A stretch of DNA of 64,000 nt from Crocodylus rhombifer (GCA_038503035.1 JAVSML010025538.1:1218880-1282879), one strand, 5' to 3'; numbered from the stretch's first letter, positions 51,061 to 63,700 are shown. Numbers and translations: made by a program. The notes: generated by a model not told the origin, from the letters alone.

Positions 51061-52530
51061 TTAGCCATGTTTTACACATTCCCTAATGGGATTATTATTG
51101 TGTCTGTCCTTAAAGGCCACCGTTGCATACCATTGATGAACATTGGCCTAGCACTGCTAAAACATTTTTACCTTATACCTATTGCCTACATATTATGCTG
51201 GCTTGTAATTTTCTTGCAGGTACAGCCCAAGAAGTACAGGTCTAAAATAGTTGGCACTGCCATTCTCTTTGCAGCTTTTTCTTGAAAACTGGGATGCTTT
51301 TGTTGACAATCCCTAGATTTGAGCATGACAGGATTAGAGGCTCATTTTGGGTAGATGAACTTAAAGTTTGAAGATGTCCATAAAGTCCTAATTAACCCAA
51401 TTTCAAGTCATACAAAACATAAAATACTGCCTTGGCTGGAAGATGTATATTCAAGCCATTCAGACCCATTTGTGTGGTGAAAAAGAACCCAGAAAAGGTA
51501 ATGTTATCAGAACCCAAACAAATCAGAGAGGGGGGAACTCCCTCCCCCATAAAAACCAATATGTGATAGATTTTGTATACAGTAATGTGTACCCAGGAAA
51601 CAAAGGTGACCAAAGCATAAATGATAACTTATTGTGATATGGGCTAAGAAATTAATTCTCCAATAATTCAGAGGACAATGAAAGCTATCACCTTCAGGAA
51701 CACTGTATAAAGAGAGGCAGTTTAAATTTATCCAGTAATAATACATATCAACATTCATTTATGACTGATTCAAAAGCACAGTGATTTTCAACTAGGATGT
51801 CACAAGACCCTGCCAAGGCTACCACACTGCCAACCACAGTGACACCGCCAACCCCAGTACAACTGGGTGAAAATGCCCCATTTGCTTCTTGTGGAGCCTG
51901 AATCAGAAGCAGCCTGCCTCTGCTTCAGTCCTTCCTGGTCTAACCTCACATTCTCCTCCTGGAAACAAAAGCGCATGAGTGGGACAGTTCCACCTGGTTG
52001 TGTTGTGGCAGTCTGGAGATTTATCTGCTTTTCTGCTGATGCGGCAGCCAAGTAAAACTGTCCTTAGTACCACTCGAGAGACAGGGACCTTGGCTCTTGT
52101 TGGGTGCAACCCAAAGTTCTAAGCAGCAAAGCAGACAGTCTCTCCAGCAAAGGCATTTAGGGGGGCAAAGGACGCCCAGCCAGAAATTCTCTATCCCTCA
52201 AAAGGACAAAGCCTTTTCTCTGTCCCTAATCCAGCCCAAACAGCTCAGGCCCCGCTCCAAAGATATTTACCCATTCCTTTTCAGTCTTTCCCAGCCCTGA
52301 GCCCAAAGGTCCTTTGCTGTTTTGTGCCTCAGGATTTCCTTGCAGGAAGCTAACAATCCTTCATTCACACTCCCTTCTCCATTGTTATGCTCATCTTTGT
52401 TATGTACACCCAGCCTCCTAGGTGTGGACCATCCCACCCTTGTTGATATGTCAGCAAAGCTTTTCAAGACTGTTGGACAGTACAGATCCATCTAGTCTCC
52501 TCCCACAGATCCGCACAGGTAAGCAACTGT
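51061..52530. other. Unassigned DNA, possibly an old repeat in its second half
   Basis: The part from about 51,780 to 52,530 is GC-richer than the background. Together with 53,260-53,335 (TTAACCCTTCATTCCTGTG, GGTAAACTGAGTCATGCACC) it could be an LTR or other repeat split by the element at 52,531. I find no LTR ends or primer-binding site. Confidence 0.3.
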
Positions 52531-53259
52531 GGGTGCATCTACACATGCATTTACTGTGGCCTAAATTTACTCTAGTGTAAACTATTCCAGAGTAAGGATT
52601 TTTGGGCAGACATCTACACATGCAGAGATTAGGGTGCAGATTTGCACCCAGTACCCTGGAGCTATATTCTTTCCTGGGGGGCAGGGGGCTGCCTGCTACT
52701 GGGGCAGGGACAATGTCCCTCTGCCCCAGTAGCAGGCAGCTCCTGGCCCTGGCTCCCCAATCACTGGCACAGGGAGACTTAGCACCCAGCCTGAGCTCTA
52801 CAGTCATGGGTCTCAGAGTGAGAGACTTATCTCCCAGCCTGAGCCCCCGCGACCGTGGAGCTCAGGGTGGGAGATAAGAGTCTCTCATTGCCAGCCCTGA
52901 GGTTACAAAGCTGGTTCCTGCTCCCTAATCACAATCTTGGAGCTCCCTGCTGCCAGGGAAGGGGGACATAGTCCCCACCCAGGCTCCTGTGGTAGAGCCC
53001 ACCCCAGCAGCAGGCTGCTCCCAGAAGCAGGGAGCAATTTCCCGCCCCAGGTGCATGGCTGACTGGAAGCAGATTTTGTTCTGCACTATGGCACCATTAA
53101 TAATCTCATGTAAATTTGCTACTTGCATTTGCAGATAGAAAATGTACTCATGATTAGGAAGTTTTATTGTAAAGTAAGCATGTGCACATGTAGATACATA
53201 TGCTTACTTTGCAGCAAACTATGCTAATGCAAAGTTCAGCATCTTATGTAGATGTGCCC
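52531..53259. mobile_element. Non-autonomous inverted-repeat element, family 3
   Basis: The termini GGGTGCATCTACACATG (left) and GGGCACATCTACATAAG (right, reverse complement) match in 13 of 17 positions. Each end has a second, subterminal copy: ATCTACACATGCAG at about 52611, and the inverse CATGTAGATACATATG at about 53196. The GC-rich middle (52650-53050) includes an inverted CTGCTACTGGGGCAG / CTGCCCCAGTAGCAG pair at 52694-52708 and 52721-52735. No 8-bp duplication is certain. Confidence 0.7.
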
Positions 53260-53374
53260 TCTGGCACTAAGCAGGGACTCTATTAACCCTTCATTCCTGT
53301 GTGCCAATATAGGTAAACTGAGTCATGCACCTTTATCACAAAATGAACAGAAATATTGCAGTAATCCCATAGTC

Positions 53375-53640
53375 CTGGGATAGCCAACCTTTTTTCTGGT
53401 TGTGGGCTGGAATGACCCAACCTGAGTCAGAAGAGGAGAGAAGGTGGGTGCTAGGGACCCTACTGTTGCTTGTCTCTCTAGAAGCACAGAGAAAGTGGCC
53501 ACAGTGAGAACTTCTCCCTGTGATGGCATGGGGAAAATGCCCACAGAAGGCACCACCAAAACCCCACATCTGTATGCAAGATCCAAAGGTTCCATAGGCC
53601 AGATCTGGCCTATGGGCTGTAGGTTGCCAACCTCTACCCT
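53375..53640. mobile_element. hAT-like non-autonomous element with a 24-bp palindrome
   Basis: The left end CTGGGATAGCCAACCTTTTTT and the right end, reverse-complemented AGGGTAGAGGTTGGCAACCT, resemble hAT-type GGG(T)AGGCAACCT termini. A perfect 24-base palindrome occupies 53592-53615 (half-site CCATAGGCCAGA). The shared flank is only AGTC, so the duplication is uncertain. No coding capacity is visible. Confidence 0.55.
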
Positions 53641-54830
53641 AGTCTGTAACAGTTGAGAATTACCAGAGTAGCATACCTGGAAAAGTTTTACTTTTCATTC
53701 TCAGTATATAAAAACTCAGTGAAAACAGAATGCAACAGCAACAAATGATACAGGAACTAAGATATCTGGATACGTACAAGGTACCATCCCATGGCAAATA
53801 CAATTCCACTATCCTAAGAAATGTTTGAATAAAATGGTAACTAAAATATGGGAATTTCCACAGAATCAGAAGTACAAGAGAAGCTTGTTGCTGGGAAGAC
53901 CTTTGGCTTCATGTAACAAGAGAAAAGCCAAGACAGAAGTCTTATCCCAAAAGCTTAGCCTTTTGTCCACACAAATTCCTTGAGCCTTCCATCAATAACA
54001 TCAATTTTCTTATATCATTCTCAAATACTCCTTCAGAACCTGCAAAAAAGAGCTAAAAACCTTGGCATTTAATGGAACCTCATCCATATTTACTGCAAAG
54101 TAACATGACTTATCATATTCAGTTTAAGATGGTAGCTTATTTTCAGAACTACTGAGATAGGGGTGTTATGCAAACACATTGTTTTATTGGCAGAAAGACA
54201 ACAGTTCACACTTACCAGATAAGGTAGGCCAGCGTGTGCTAGGGAGTTTGCCTTGTTTAATGAATCTTGGATGAGTTATAATTTTATTCAGAAATCAAAA
54301 CAAGAGTCAATGGTTTTACGCATGTTCTCAAGTGAAACGTCACCATATCAATCAAACTTTGCTCTGGGGTTAGGAAGTTGTTCACAATTTAAAGATAAGG
54401 GTACAAAAGTTATGCTGCTGCCCATAACTGCAAATATCCAGCTTCACATAAACTGGAATCAAACCTGACAAATTACACCAAAATTCTAGTGAGATGTCAC
54501 CACTGATTTTAATGAGCACTCAATATCTATTTTAATTTCTTTATCAACCTGTCATTATGTCATTTATGAACCTATCTAGACTATACCTTTTTAAAAAAAA
54601 GATGAAGTGGTGACATTTACATCAACATCATTTTAACATTAAAGACTTATTTAATTGCTGGAACTACTTTGGAATTTTCTCATTTTAATGTGTGTGTGTG
54701 CGCGTACATGGACATGTATGTGTATGCACATTGGAGTGCATGTGCATATGCATAACACACTGATCCATCTAAATTCTTTCCCAATACTTATGGAAAAGGT
54801 AGGTCTTATCATTTTTCTTCATGTACACAA
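53641..54830. other. Unique AT-rich DNA, no gene seen
   Basis: Only the TG-rich microsatellite listed separately is recognised. Confidence 0.4.
54689..54760 (+). repeat. Degenerate (TG)n microsatellite
   Basis: TGTGTGTGTGTGCGCG followed by ATG/TGTATG/CATGTGCATATGCAT variants. Confidence 0.8.
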
Positions 54831-55587
54831 TAGGGCTGTGTGACGCTTCAGGGGCTGATCTGATTTAGAGGAGATTTGGCCTGATTCGGTGGCCAAATCT
54901 CCAAATCTGAATTGAATCAGGGGACCAATAAAAAGGTCCAAATCAATTTGAAGCTCATCAAATTGATTCAGAAAAGATTCAGAGAGTTTTGATGATTCAG
55001 GCAGCCCCCGCCCACTGCAGCAGGGAGTTGGAGTCGGACTCCATGCCAATAAGTAGGGGGCAGGGGAGGGGAGGCTGGAGGAGAGGGCAAGAGACCATGG
55101 GGGGACTCCTCCTATGCCCCATCTCCTGCCTACTTTCCCAGCACCCCCAGCCCCTGCCAGCTCCCCCAGGCTCCCCATGGCTGCCTCACCCTCCCCAGCT
55201 CCCAGTGCTTTAAAAAAAAAGCCCTGAATCACCGGGTGATCCCAGGCAGGGGGGATGATCCCTGCTACCCCCCACTGCCCCCCACTGCATGGGAGGCTCT
55301 GCCATTAGCCCCTCCCCCTACAGAGCCTTAGCTCCCCACCCCGCCCCCCAGGGCTGTCCTACCCACCCCAGCTCCCAGACCTTAAAAAAAGAAAACGGAC
55401 TCACTGGGTGCTGCCATGTGGAATGATGATCCCCACTGCCCCATACCACATGGGGGGCTTTGACTCTAATCAGATTCAGCTGAATCAATTTGAGACAGTG
55501 ATTCAAATCATCTAATAGAATTACTGTCCCCCAGAATTGGCCCAATCTGAATCTGAAGTGAATACTAGCTGCTTCACACAGGCCTAA
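54831..55587. mobile_element. hAT non-autonomous foldback element, second copy
   Basis: Same family as 50.3 kb. The termini are TAGGGCTGTGTGACGCTTC and (right end, reversed) TAGGCCTGTGTGAAGC. Both arms share GATTTGGCCTGATTC, CTCCAAATCTGAATTGAAT and CAATTTGA words in inverted order. Flanks are ATGTACACAA (54821-54830) and ATGTACAA (55588-55595), the same target duplication if one AC was gained or lost. The GC-rich centre has A-rich interruptions, and its long minus-strand frame (137 codons) is compositional. Confidence 0.8.
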
Positions 55588-56289
55588 TGTACAATTTGTT
55601 TTTAGGACAAATTTGTTCTTCACATACATTTTTTGTTGTCTAATCTTGTTAATAGGTAAGTCTATTCAATTTTTCAAAAGCCTAAGCTTATCAAAATTTT
55701 GCATAAAATAAGTTCCCATTTTTCAAATTTTACAACTTCTACCTCCAGTACAATACAAGACTTCTACCTCTATTACAATACAAGACTATTCAAACTATGT
55801 GTGTATTATAGATGATCCTGGATTTTAATGGAGACTGAAAGGATTTGGGTGGAGGCTTGTAATATAGAATGAGGAAAAACATTATTTTCAAGAATTTCCT
55901 CATTTTTGAAAAGTCTAAGATTTGTTAAGAGCAGCAAACCCAGAAAGGAAGCTGAGCACCTGAGAATTTCCCATGGTTTCCAAATGTTTAATAAAGAGCT
56001 GGGAAAAGGTTGCCTGGGGACAAGCAGCAGCATACAGCTTCATGAACTGAGAGACCTGAACCTGGAGAGGTATCCAAGTCACATACCTAGGGCAGTAGAA
56101 GCTGAATTTGTCACAAATATGACAAAACAGTTGCTGCTCTGGGGAATTATATCCTTTTATCATTCTCTTGTCTATAGGATTGGTGGCATGCAGCCACCAC
56201 TGAAAATACAGCTACTGAAATATGTCATTTCACTAACTGAGACTTGGGAAATCATTCATAACAAACAGCAGAAAAGGTATTAAGGATTT
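55588..56289. other. Unassigned DNA
   Basis: A 125-codon plus-strand frame (55906-56283) stops just before the CR1 junction and overlaps an 82-codon frame on the other strand. No domain, splice site or family is recognised. Confidence 0.3.
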
Positions 56290-57472
56290 TCATAGAATCA
56301 TAGAAATAGGGTTGGAAGGGACCTTGTAGATCTTCAAGTCCGACCCCCCGCCTGGGTGGGAGAAAAGACTGGACTCAAATGGATCCAGCCAGGTAGTCAT
56401 CTAGCCTCTTCTTAAAGATCCCCAGGGTAGGAGCCAGCACCACTTCCCTAGGAAGTTGGTTCCAGCTCCTAGCCGCCCTGACCGTGAAGAAGTTCTTGCG
56501 GATGTCTAATCTAAACCTACTCTCTAATAATTTGTGTCCATTGTTCCTTGTCATGCCAGGGGGTGCTAGGGGAAACAGTGTCTCCTCTAAACCCTTCTGG
56601 TCCCCCCTGGTGAGTTTATAGACAGTCACCAGGTCCCCCCTCAGCCTTCTCTTGTGAAGGCTGAACAGATTTAGGTCCTGCAGTCTTTCATTGTAGGGTC
56701 TGCCCTGTTGTCCCCGGATCATGCGGGTGGCCCTCCTCTGGACCCTTTCGATGTTGTCCACATCCCTCCTGAAATGGGGCGCACAGAACTGGACACAGTA
56801 CTCCAGCTGTGCCCTGACCAGCATCACATAGAGGGGGAGGATCACCTCCCTGGCTCTACTTGAGATGCACCTGTGGATGCACGACAAGGTCTGGTTAGCC
56901 CTGCCAACCATGACCTTGCATTGTCAGCCCATGCTCATCTTGGAGTCAATAATGACTCCAAGATCCCTTTCTGCCTCCGTGCTCTCAAGAAGGGAGTTTC
57001 CCAGTCTATAAGTGTGCTGCTGGTTTCTACTGCCTAAGTGCAGCACCCTGCACTTGTCAGTATTCAAACACAGCCTGTTTATGTTAGCCCACTCCTGTAG
57101 CCTATCCAGATCTTGCTGCAATCTTTCGCTCCCTACTAGCGTACTCACCTCACCCCAAATTTTGGTATCATCAGTGAATTTAAACAGGTTGCATTTCACC
57201 CCGTCATCCAAATCGCTGATGAAGAAATTGAACGGCGCAGGCCCAAGGACCGAGCCCTGGGGGACTCCGCTGCCCACCTCCCCCCGGGTCGAATATGACC
57301 CATCCACCACCACCCTCTGAGTATGACCCTTGAGCCAATCTGCAATCCATCTGACTGTGTAGGCATCAATGCCACAGTCGCCTAGTTTTTTAATGAGGTT
57401 GGGGTGGGAGACGGTGTCAAAGGCCTTGTTGAAGTCTAGAAAGACTACATCCACAGTGACACCTGCATCCAT
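56290..57472 (-). mobile_element. Well-preserved 5'-truncated CR1 LINE
   Basis: Element 3' end at 56290 (reverse complement of ...CTATGATTCTATGA) and 5' truncation at about 57,472, inside the reverse transcriptase. About 365 codons run in one frame, interrupted only by a TGA at 56924-56926. Landmarks on the minus strand are VTVDVVFLDFNKAFDTVSHP, GVPQGSVLGPAPFNFFISDL, an intact FTDD catalytic box (codons for DD at plus 57168-57173), then IHRCISSRAREVILPLY and RRATRMIRGQQGRPYNERL. Several CpGs survive, which fits a relatively recent insertion. It is non-autonomous because the endonuclease and the N-terminal reverse transcriptase are missing. Confidence 0.93.
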
Positions 57473-57635
57473 TGGAAACAAATTACTGATCCAAAGAATT
57501 AAAAATGAAAGACAACCAATGTAATGTCCAAGTACATGTTAATTTACAGACTATCGAGGCAGTCACATCCTCTGTTTATATTTATCCACAATAATGACTA
57601 CAAGTTTGTTATTTCAATGAAAGAAAAATGTCTAT
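57473..57635. other. Spacer, nothing recognised
   Basis: Short AT-rich gap between two elements. Confidence 0.4.
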
Positions 57636-58091
57636 GTGTGCATCTACATGTGTGCTTTATTGAGGAATAGACTGATTAGCTCCACAGAAACGTGTCACCA
57701 TCTACACATGTGCCGGTCTTAGGGTTCAGTAAATTAATTAAATCTGCCGTAAGACAGTACTGTCCAGGACAATACTATCTTATAGCAGAGTAATTAACTG
57801 CACTGAATTGCACTTATAGACAGTGACCAGGCGAGGGCCAGAGTCCAACCTACCACCTAGCTACACAGCTCCACAGATTCAGCACCCTTGTGCCCCATTC
57901 ACTGCCCAACGCCACCACCCAGAGCCCAGGGATGATGCCTTGTGTCCCACCCTGCCAGCCTCAACCTGATCTGCCCCAGATCAAATTGCTTTTGTCTTGG
58001 GCAGATGTGTAGATTCTGTGTCCAGGAGCAGGTTTCTTTGGCTCAAACAGTTCTGGAGTTTATTGCTACACCTTAATTTGTAGATGCACCC
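57636..58091. mobile_element. Non-autonomous inverted-repeat element, family 3
   Basis: Left end GTGTGCATCTACATGTG and right end (reversed) GGGTGCATCTACAAATT. As in the 52.5 kb copy there is a subterminal repeat (ATCTACACATGTGC at about 57703) and an inverse near the other end (CAGATGTGTAGATTC at about 58003). The middle is C-rich. No target duplication is certain. Confidence 0.65.
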
Positions 58092-58949
58092 TACATGACT
58101 AAAACAGTCATCATTATTCCCATCTGCTCGACTTCAAGCATGGTATTGCTTCCAAATATAAGAATAAGGGTGAGAAAAACTCTATTGCTAACACAAAATG
58201 AACATGAACTTAAAAACACAATTTGAAATGGATTTTTAATAACCACACTTCCTTTTGCCACAACAAGTCAAAAATATCAAAGAACTAAATAATAGTTTAA
58301 TAATGGCATAGTAGTAGCTCCCCAAACCAATAAAGAGTAAAGTAGCCTTTCTTGTCTGCCTAAAACCCCCATTTTCTATTCTGAGCAGGCAAGAAGAAAG
58401 CACTGCTCTTCTGTCATTCCTTGACAGTTATAGACTAGCTCTGCACCTTATTAAAGATTAAGGTTTGCCCAGACACTCTTTTGGCCATCTCCTGTCCACA
58501 GTTCAGCATTTATTACAAGGGAACTAGAGATTAATACCATCTATTCTGCTTTGAGAGAATACCATATCAGTTAGTGAGTCCACATAACCAAATAGGACAG
58601 AACAATTCTATGTAAGAACATATTGTATTCCACTTGATAATTGTCTTCCCAAAATGACTATCTTCTCTGTTTACTTCTAAAAGGCTTTTTAGAATATGTA
58701 ATAGATTTTTAAACATAAAAGAGGCTATTTTTTAAATAGATGCCTTTATTAATAATGAAATCATTTAAGTTTGACTTATTCATGAAAACACATATTTTAA
58801 CTACAGAAATATTCAAGATAATATAAAACTCCATTCTGGGTAAACATCTATTCTTTGTTTATTCTTGTTTGAATAGTAAATAAAAAGTGCAAAATAGCAA
58901 AATTTAGCTGAACAAACTATAGCAAGAAGAACCTGTAGCTATTAAAACT
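58092..58949. other. Unique AT-rich DNA, no gene seen
   Basis: Nothing recognised. Confidence 0.4.
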
Positions 58950-60770
58950 GCTTGGGCATGCAGGGATGAAGTCAGGAAGACCAAAGTGCAATTGGAGTTG
59001 TAGCTAGCAAGATATGAAGGGTACCGAGAAGGGTTTTTACAAGTATATTGGTAGCAAGAGGAGGACCAGGGAAAGTGTGGGTCCCTTTCTGAATGGGGGG
59101 AGCAACTTTGTGACAGAGGATCCAGAAAAGGCTGGAGTGCTCAATGCCTTTTTTTCCTCCATCTTCACAGGCAAGGTCAACTCTCAGACTACCGCACCAG
59201 GCAGCACAGTTTGGAGAGGAGGTGAGCATTCCTCAGTGCTGAAATAACACGTTATCGACTACTTAGAAAGCTGGATGGGGCCAGAAGGGATGCACTTCAG
59301 GGTGCTGAGGGAGTTGACTGATGTGATTGCAGAGCCATTGGCCATCATCTTTGATAAATCATGGCGATCAGGAGAGGTCCTGGATGATTGGAAAAGGGCA
59401 AGTATACTGTCCATATTTAAGAAAAGGAAGGAGGAGGATCCAGGGAACTACAGACCAATCAGCCTCACCTCAGTCCCTAGAAAAAATCATGCAGCAGATC
59501 CTCAAGGAATCCATTTCTAAGCCCTTGGATGAGAAAAATGTGATTAAGGACAGTCAGCATGGATTCACTGGGGCAACTTATGCCTGACCAACCTGATTGC
59601 CTTCTATGATGAGATAACTGGGTCTGTGGATGCAGAGAGACTGGTGAATATGGTGAACCTTGATTTTATAAAGGCTTCTGATACGATCTCCCACAACATT
59701 CTCTTGCATGCAAGCTAAGGAAGTATGTGCTGGATGAATGGACTGTGAGGTGGATGGAAAACTGGCTGAAGCATCAGGCTCAGAGAATAGTAATCAATGG
59801 CTTGATGTCTAGTTGGCAGCTGGTATCAAGTGGAGTGCCCCGAGTTTTGGCCCTGGGGCTGGTTTTGTTCAATGTCTGCATCAATGACCTGGAAGATGGC
59901 ACAGAGTATACCCTCAGCAAGTTTGCAGATGACACCAAGCTGCGGGGAGTAACAGATATCCTGAGGGGTAGGGCTCAGATTCAGGAGGATTGGGCCAAAA
60001 GAAATCTTATGAAGTTCAGCAAGGAAAAGCGCAAAGTCTTGCACTTAGGATGGAATAATCCCATGCACCAAAACAGGCTGGGGGCTGACTGGATGGGTAG
60101 CAGCTCTGCAGAAAAGGACCTGGGGGTTAAAGAGGACAATAAACTGAATGAGCCAGCAGCGTGCCCTTGTTGCATCCTGGGCTGCACTGGAAGGGGTGTT
60201 GCCAGTTGGTCAAGAGAAGTAATCATTCCCCTCTATTCAGCACTGGTGAGGCCACATCTGGAGTACTGTGTTTAGTTTTGGGCACTTTGCTACAGAAAGG
60301 ATGTGGAAAAATTGGAGACAGTTCAGGGAAGGATGACAAAAATGGTGAGGGGGTTGGGGAACAGGACTTATGAGGAAAGACTGAGGGAACTGGACTTATT
60401 TAGTCTAGATAAGAGGAGACTGAAAGGGGACTTAATAACAGCCTTCAACTGCTTGAACGGGGAGTTGAAAGAGGATGGAGCTAGACTGTTCTCAGTGGTG
60501 GCAGATGACAGAACAAGAAGCAATGGCCTCAAGTTGCAGCAACGGAAGTTTAGGTTAGATATTAGGAAGACATTTCTCACTAGGAGAGTAGTAAAACACT
60601 GAAACGGGTTACCCAGAGAGGTGGTGGAAGCTCCATCCTTGGAGGTTTTCAAAACCCAGGTAGACAAACCTTTGGCTGGCATGATCTAGATGGGAGTGGT
60701 CCTGCTTTGAGCAGGGGTTGGACTAGATGACCTCCTGAGGTCCCTTCCATCCCTTTCTGTGATTCTATGA
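58950..60770 (+). mobile_element. 5'-truncated CR1 LINE of a second subfamily
   Basis: It begins in the linker/reverse-transcriptase N-terminal part (KGFYKYIGSKRRTRES at about 59030; LNAFFSSIFTGKV at about 59140) and runs to the tail CTGTGATTCTATGA (60757-60770). Reverse transcriptase landmarks are [16 protein letters not shown] (about 59356), [10 protein letters not shown] (about 59442), QHGFTGA (about 59557) and an intact FADD box (59932-59943). Inactivating changes include frameshifts near 59,480 and 59,570-59,720 and a TAG at 60273-60275. Its wording differs from the 31.7 and 56.3 kb copies, so it is a separate CR1 lineage. Confidence 0.92.
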
Positions 60771-63700
60771 TTTATTGGGTGGAGGGTTGGTAGAACAAAC
60801 AGTTACAGAACTATTACTTTTAAAAATGGGTTCATAAACACTAATTTTTCTTAGTACTATTTTGTGTTTCCAAGAAACACACAAGTACTAACATGTTCCT
60901 TTGTCTGACTGTTCCCTGTGTTCTTGAACAAAAGTCTAATCCTGTTATTTCTTTGCAATGCGAAAGGGATCAAGAACTTAAGTAGAATAATGGATGGGTT
61001 AATTTCTATTCTGTGAAAGGACACATGTCCTTCATAATCAAAACACATAAGAGTTGAGAGAACACTACTTCGGTATTACATGTTCGTAGTCATCATCTGC
61101 CACTACTTTCAGCACCACTCACCATATGTGGAAGAGCTGCAGGTTAAGTCAGTGCTCTCTTTACTGTGTCTTTTCTACTGCTAACTAGGTAAGATAAAAA
61201 GTGGTCATTTCTTCAGGTTTCCGGCTTTGAAAATCTTTTTGACTTCAGTGAGGTATTCAGGTAGACCAAAACAGTCCTACGGTTCTAGTCAAAAAATGTG
61301 CTGCAGTACAGCTTTCTGTGTATTACTTGGTGTGTATGCTGATGGTGAGAAACAAAGAATGGGTCTTGTATATCCTTGCAAAACTTCCACATACAGCTCA
61401 ATATTTTAAAGAAAAGCAGCTCCTAGCTGATGACTTTTTTCTGTATTACTCATTGTGCCAAGCATGCTAAATATTATTGTAGCCCACCTAACTGCCCTGA
61501 CACTTCAACTTCCACTCATCACTAGGCATTATACACATTAAAACGTAACAGTCCCTTACTACTTCAGAATGTGTGCATCATTATCACCTGGGTATTTGTA
61601 CATTATACTTTTCCTCAGTAAAACAAATCAATATAACCTTTTCTGTTTACTCCGGATGGAGAAGATTGTATGCTCCCACAAGACAATTTGGTATTTATTT
61701 CAAGAAAAGCATCTGTCAGAAGGTATCAAAACCATATTAAGAGTAGTCTTTAAAAAACAAACCAACAAAACCCCCCAACTAATCTGTAAAACATTTTGGG
61801 AAAAAGAGCAAAAGAAAAGAAAGAAGCGCTACCCTATCATTTAAAAACAATTATTTGTTATTGATGCAGAAATAGCATTATTCTCATTCTAGGTCAAAAC
61901 ACATTAGTATTCCATCTGCCAATGCTGTAGCAACCATTTTTCTCGGTTTCTGTTTGACCTCAAGCCTTTTATGCATATATGTCATGGCTCTTTACAATTA
62001 ATCATGTCTACCATAGACTAATTGTGGACAACAGTAGTGCAATTAACACAAATATGTTTCAAATATTCATGAATGTTCAAAAAGCACTCATATAAGTTAC
62101 CTAACTGTGAAAACTGACCATTCTCTCCACACCCCTTTCAAACAGTCTTTGTGTTAGACACAGAAGCATACTGTGATGGATGGTATTAGTACAAAACATC
62201 TAGTCCACCAGTTTCTAAAATATTGTTCCAATAATACATACATGCCACAAAGCATGTCTAAATATAAATATGAATATGCACACTAAGAAATGCATAGAAC
62301 ATAATACTTTCACTTTTATTTTTATTTAATCTATTGCTTTTTTAAAATATACAAAGTCATTTTCCCTGTGTTCTTATTTAAAAGTTAACATAAGAACCAA
62401 TACTAAAATATCATACAATATATATTTTTTACTTCTAATGCTAATGAAATAAGCGAAACAGTGAAACAAGGTGAAATGAGGAATCACCAGATCTGTGCTG
62501 TCTCTCTCTTTTTTTTTTAATGCACTGGACTTACCAAAGGTGCCTAAATTACTTGCAGTATAAATCTTTCTAACCATACAAAGCTGTTTGTAAAGCTTGA
62601 CCTAAAGAGATCAGACTTAATACAACAAATACTCTTCTTCCCACCCCCACTTTTTATATGCATAACACTTAAAGAACTTCTTGGACAGTTGTGCTATTTC
62701 TAATCAGGCCCCGTGGCAAATATCCACCAACCCTCACAGGAATAAACTATTCTCACTTCAAACAATTGTTACAGTTTGAATCCAATTGACTCTAGACAAA
62801 AGTATTGAGATAATCAGCATATTAAAGCCAACACTATAACCATATGTTAATTATGTAAATGATTCATTTTAATCAGCTAGAACCATGTAAAGAGTTACTA
62901 GGAATGCAAATGTAGGGAGTTATTAAAAATCTCATTATTATTCATCTTGGTTCTATGCGTGAATGTATCCATCCAAACAGATGAATTAATAGTTAGATGA
63001 AAGATGAAAGAGCTGGAGGGGAAGTCTGTGGGAAACCATCTGTCTTGCTTTGTATCCCTCCAAGGCTTCAGCTACACTGCAATGGCTACAGAGAGAAGAG
63101 CCCCAGAGAAGGGACAATGACTCTGTATACAGCACCATGACTTGTGGTCAATGCTTCTCAAAAACCAAACAAAACAAAAAAGATCCTTCAGCACTTCTTA
63201 ACTTAGACTTCTAGACGTTTGATTCAGTACGTGTAGTAAATTATACAGACTTTACTGAATAGTTTAGATGTAACGACATAGCTAGCTGCAAAACTTTATT
63301 TATAATGTGTCTGGTTATTAATTAAGCATCATTTAACAAACGTTTTTTCTGAATCTCTGCAAACATAGTTTCCCCAGAAAGAAACTGTAAAATGATAGTT
63401 CAAGTGTATAAAGACAGGGACAAAGCTCGTGTAGGACTAATTCCAGGCCAGAAAATAGTCTGAAGAGACAAGTGAGAGGAGCTTTTGAAATTGGATGCTA
63501 GCTGTTATAAAAATGTGCTTGTTAACATTTACACTTCAGGTGCTTTTGCTACAAACAATCTTAATAGTCTAACTTTTTGGAGGTTGTTTAGGTTCGTATG
63601 TACATCTCAGTAGTGCCTCTATTTTCTTCAGCCTGGCACAAGTTCTTTCTATTAAGTGAGAGGCTATTTGGGTCTCTAAGAGGGTACCGCGGCACTATTA

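Noticed and set aside
51780..53335. Endogenous retrovirus LTR split by the family 3 element
   Set aside because: Some phrases look LTR-like, but no TG...CA ends, primer-binding site or target duplication could be found.
55906..56283. 125-codon plus-strand frame beside the CR1 copy
   Set aside because: No domain, no splice support and an overlapping frame on the opposite strand. It is probably chance.
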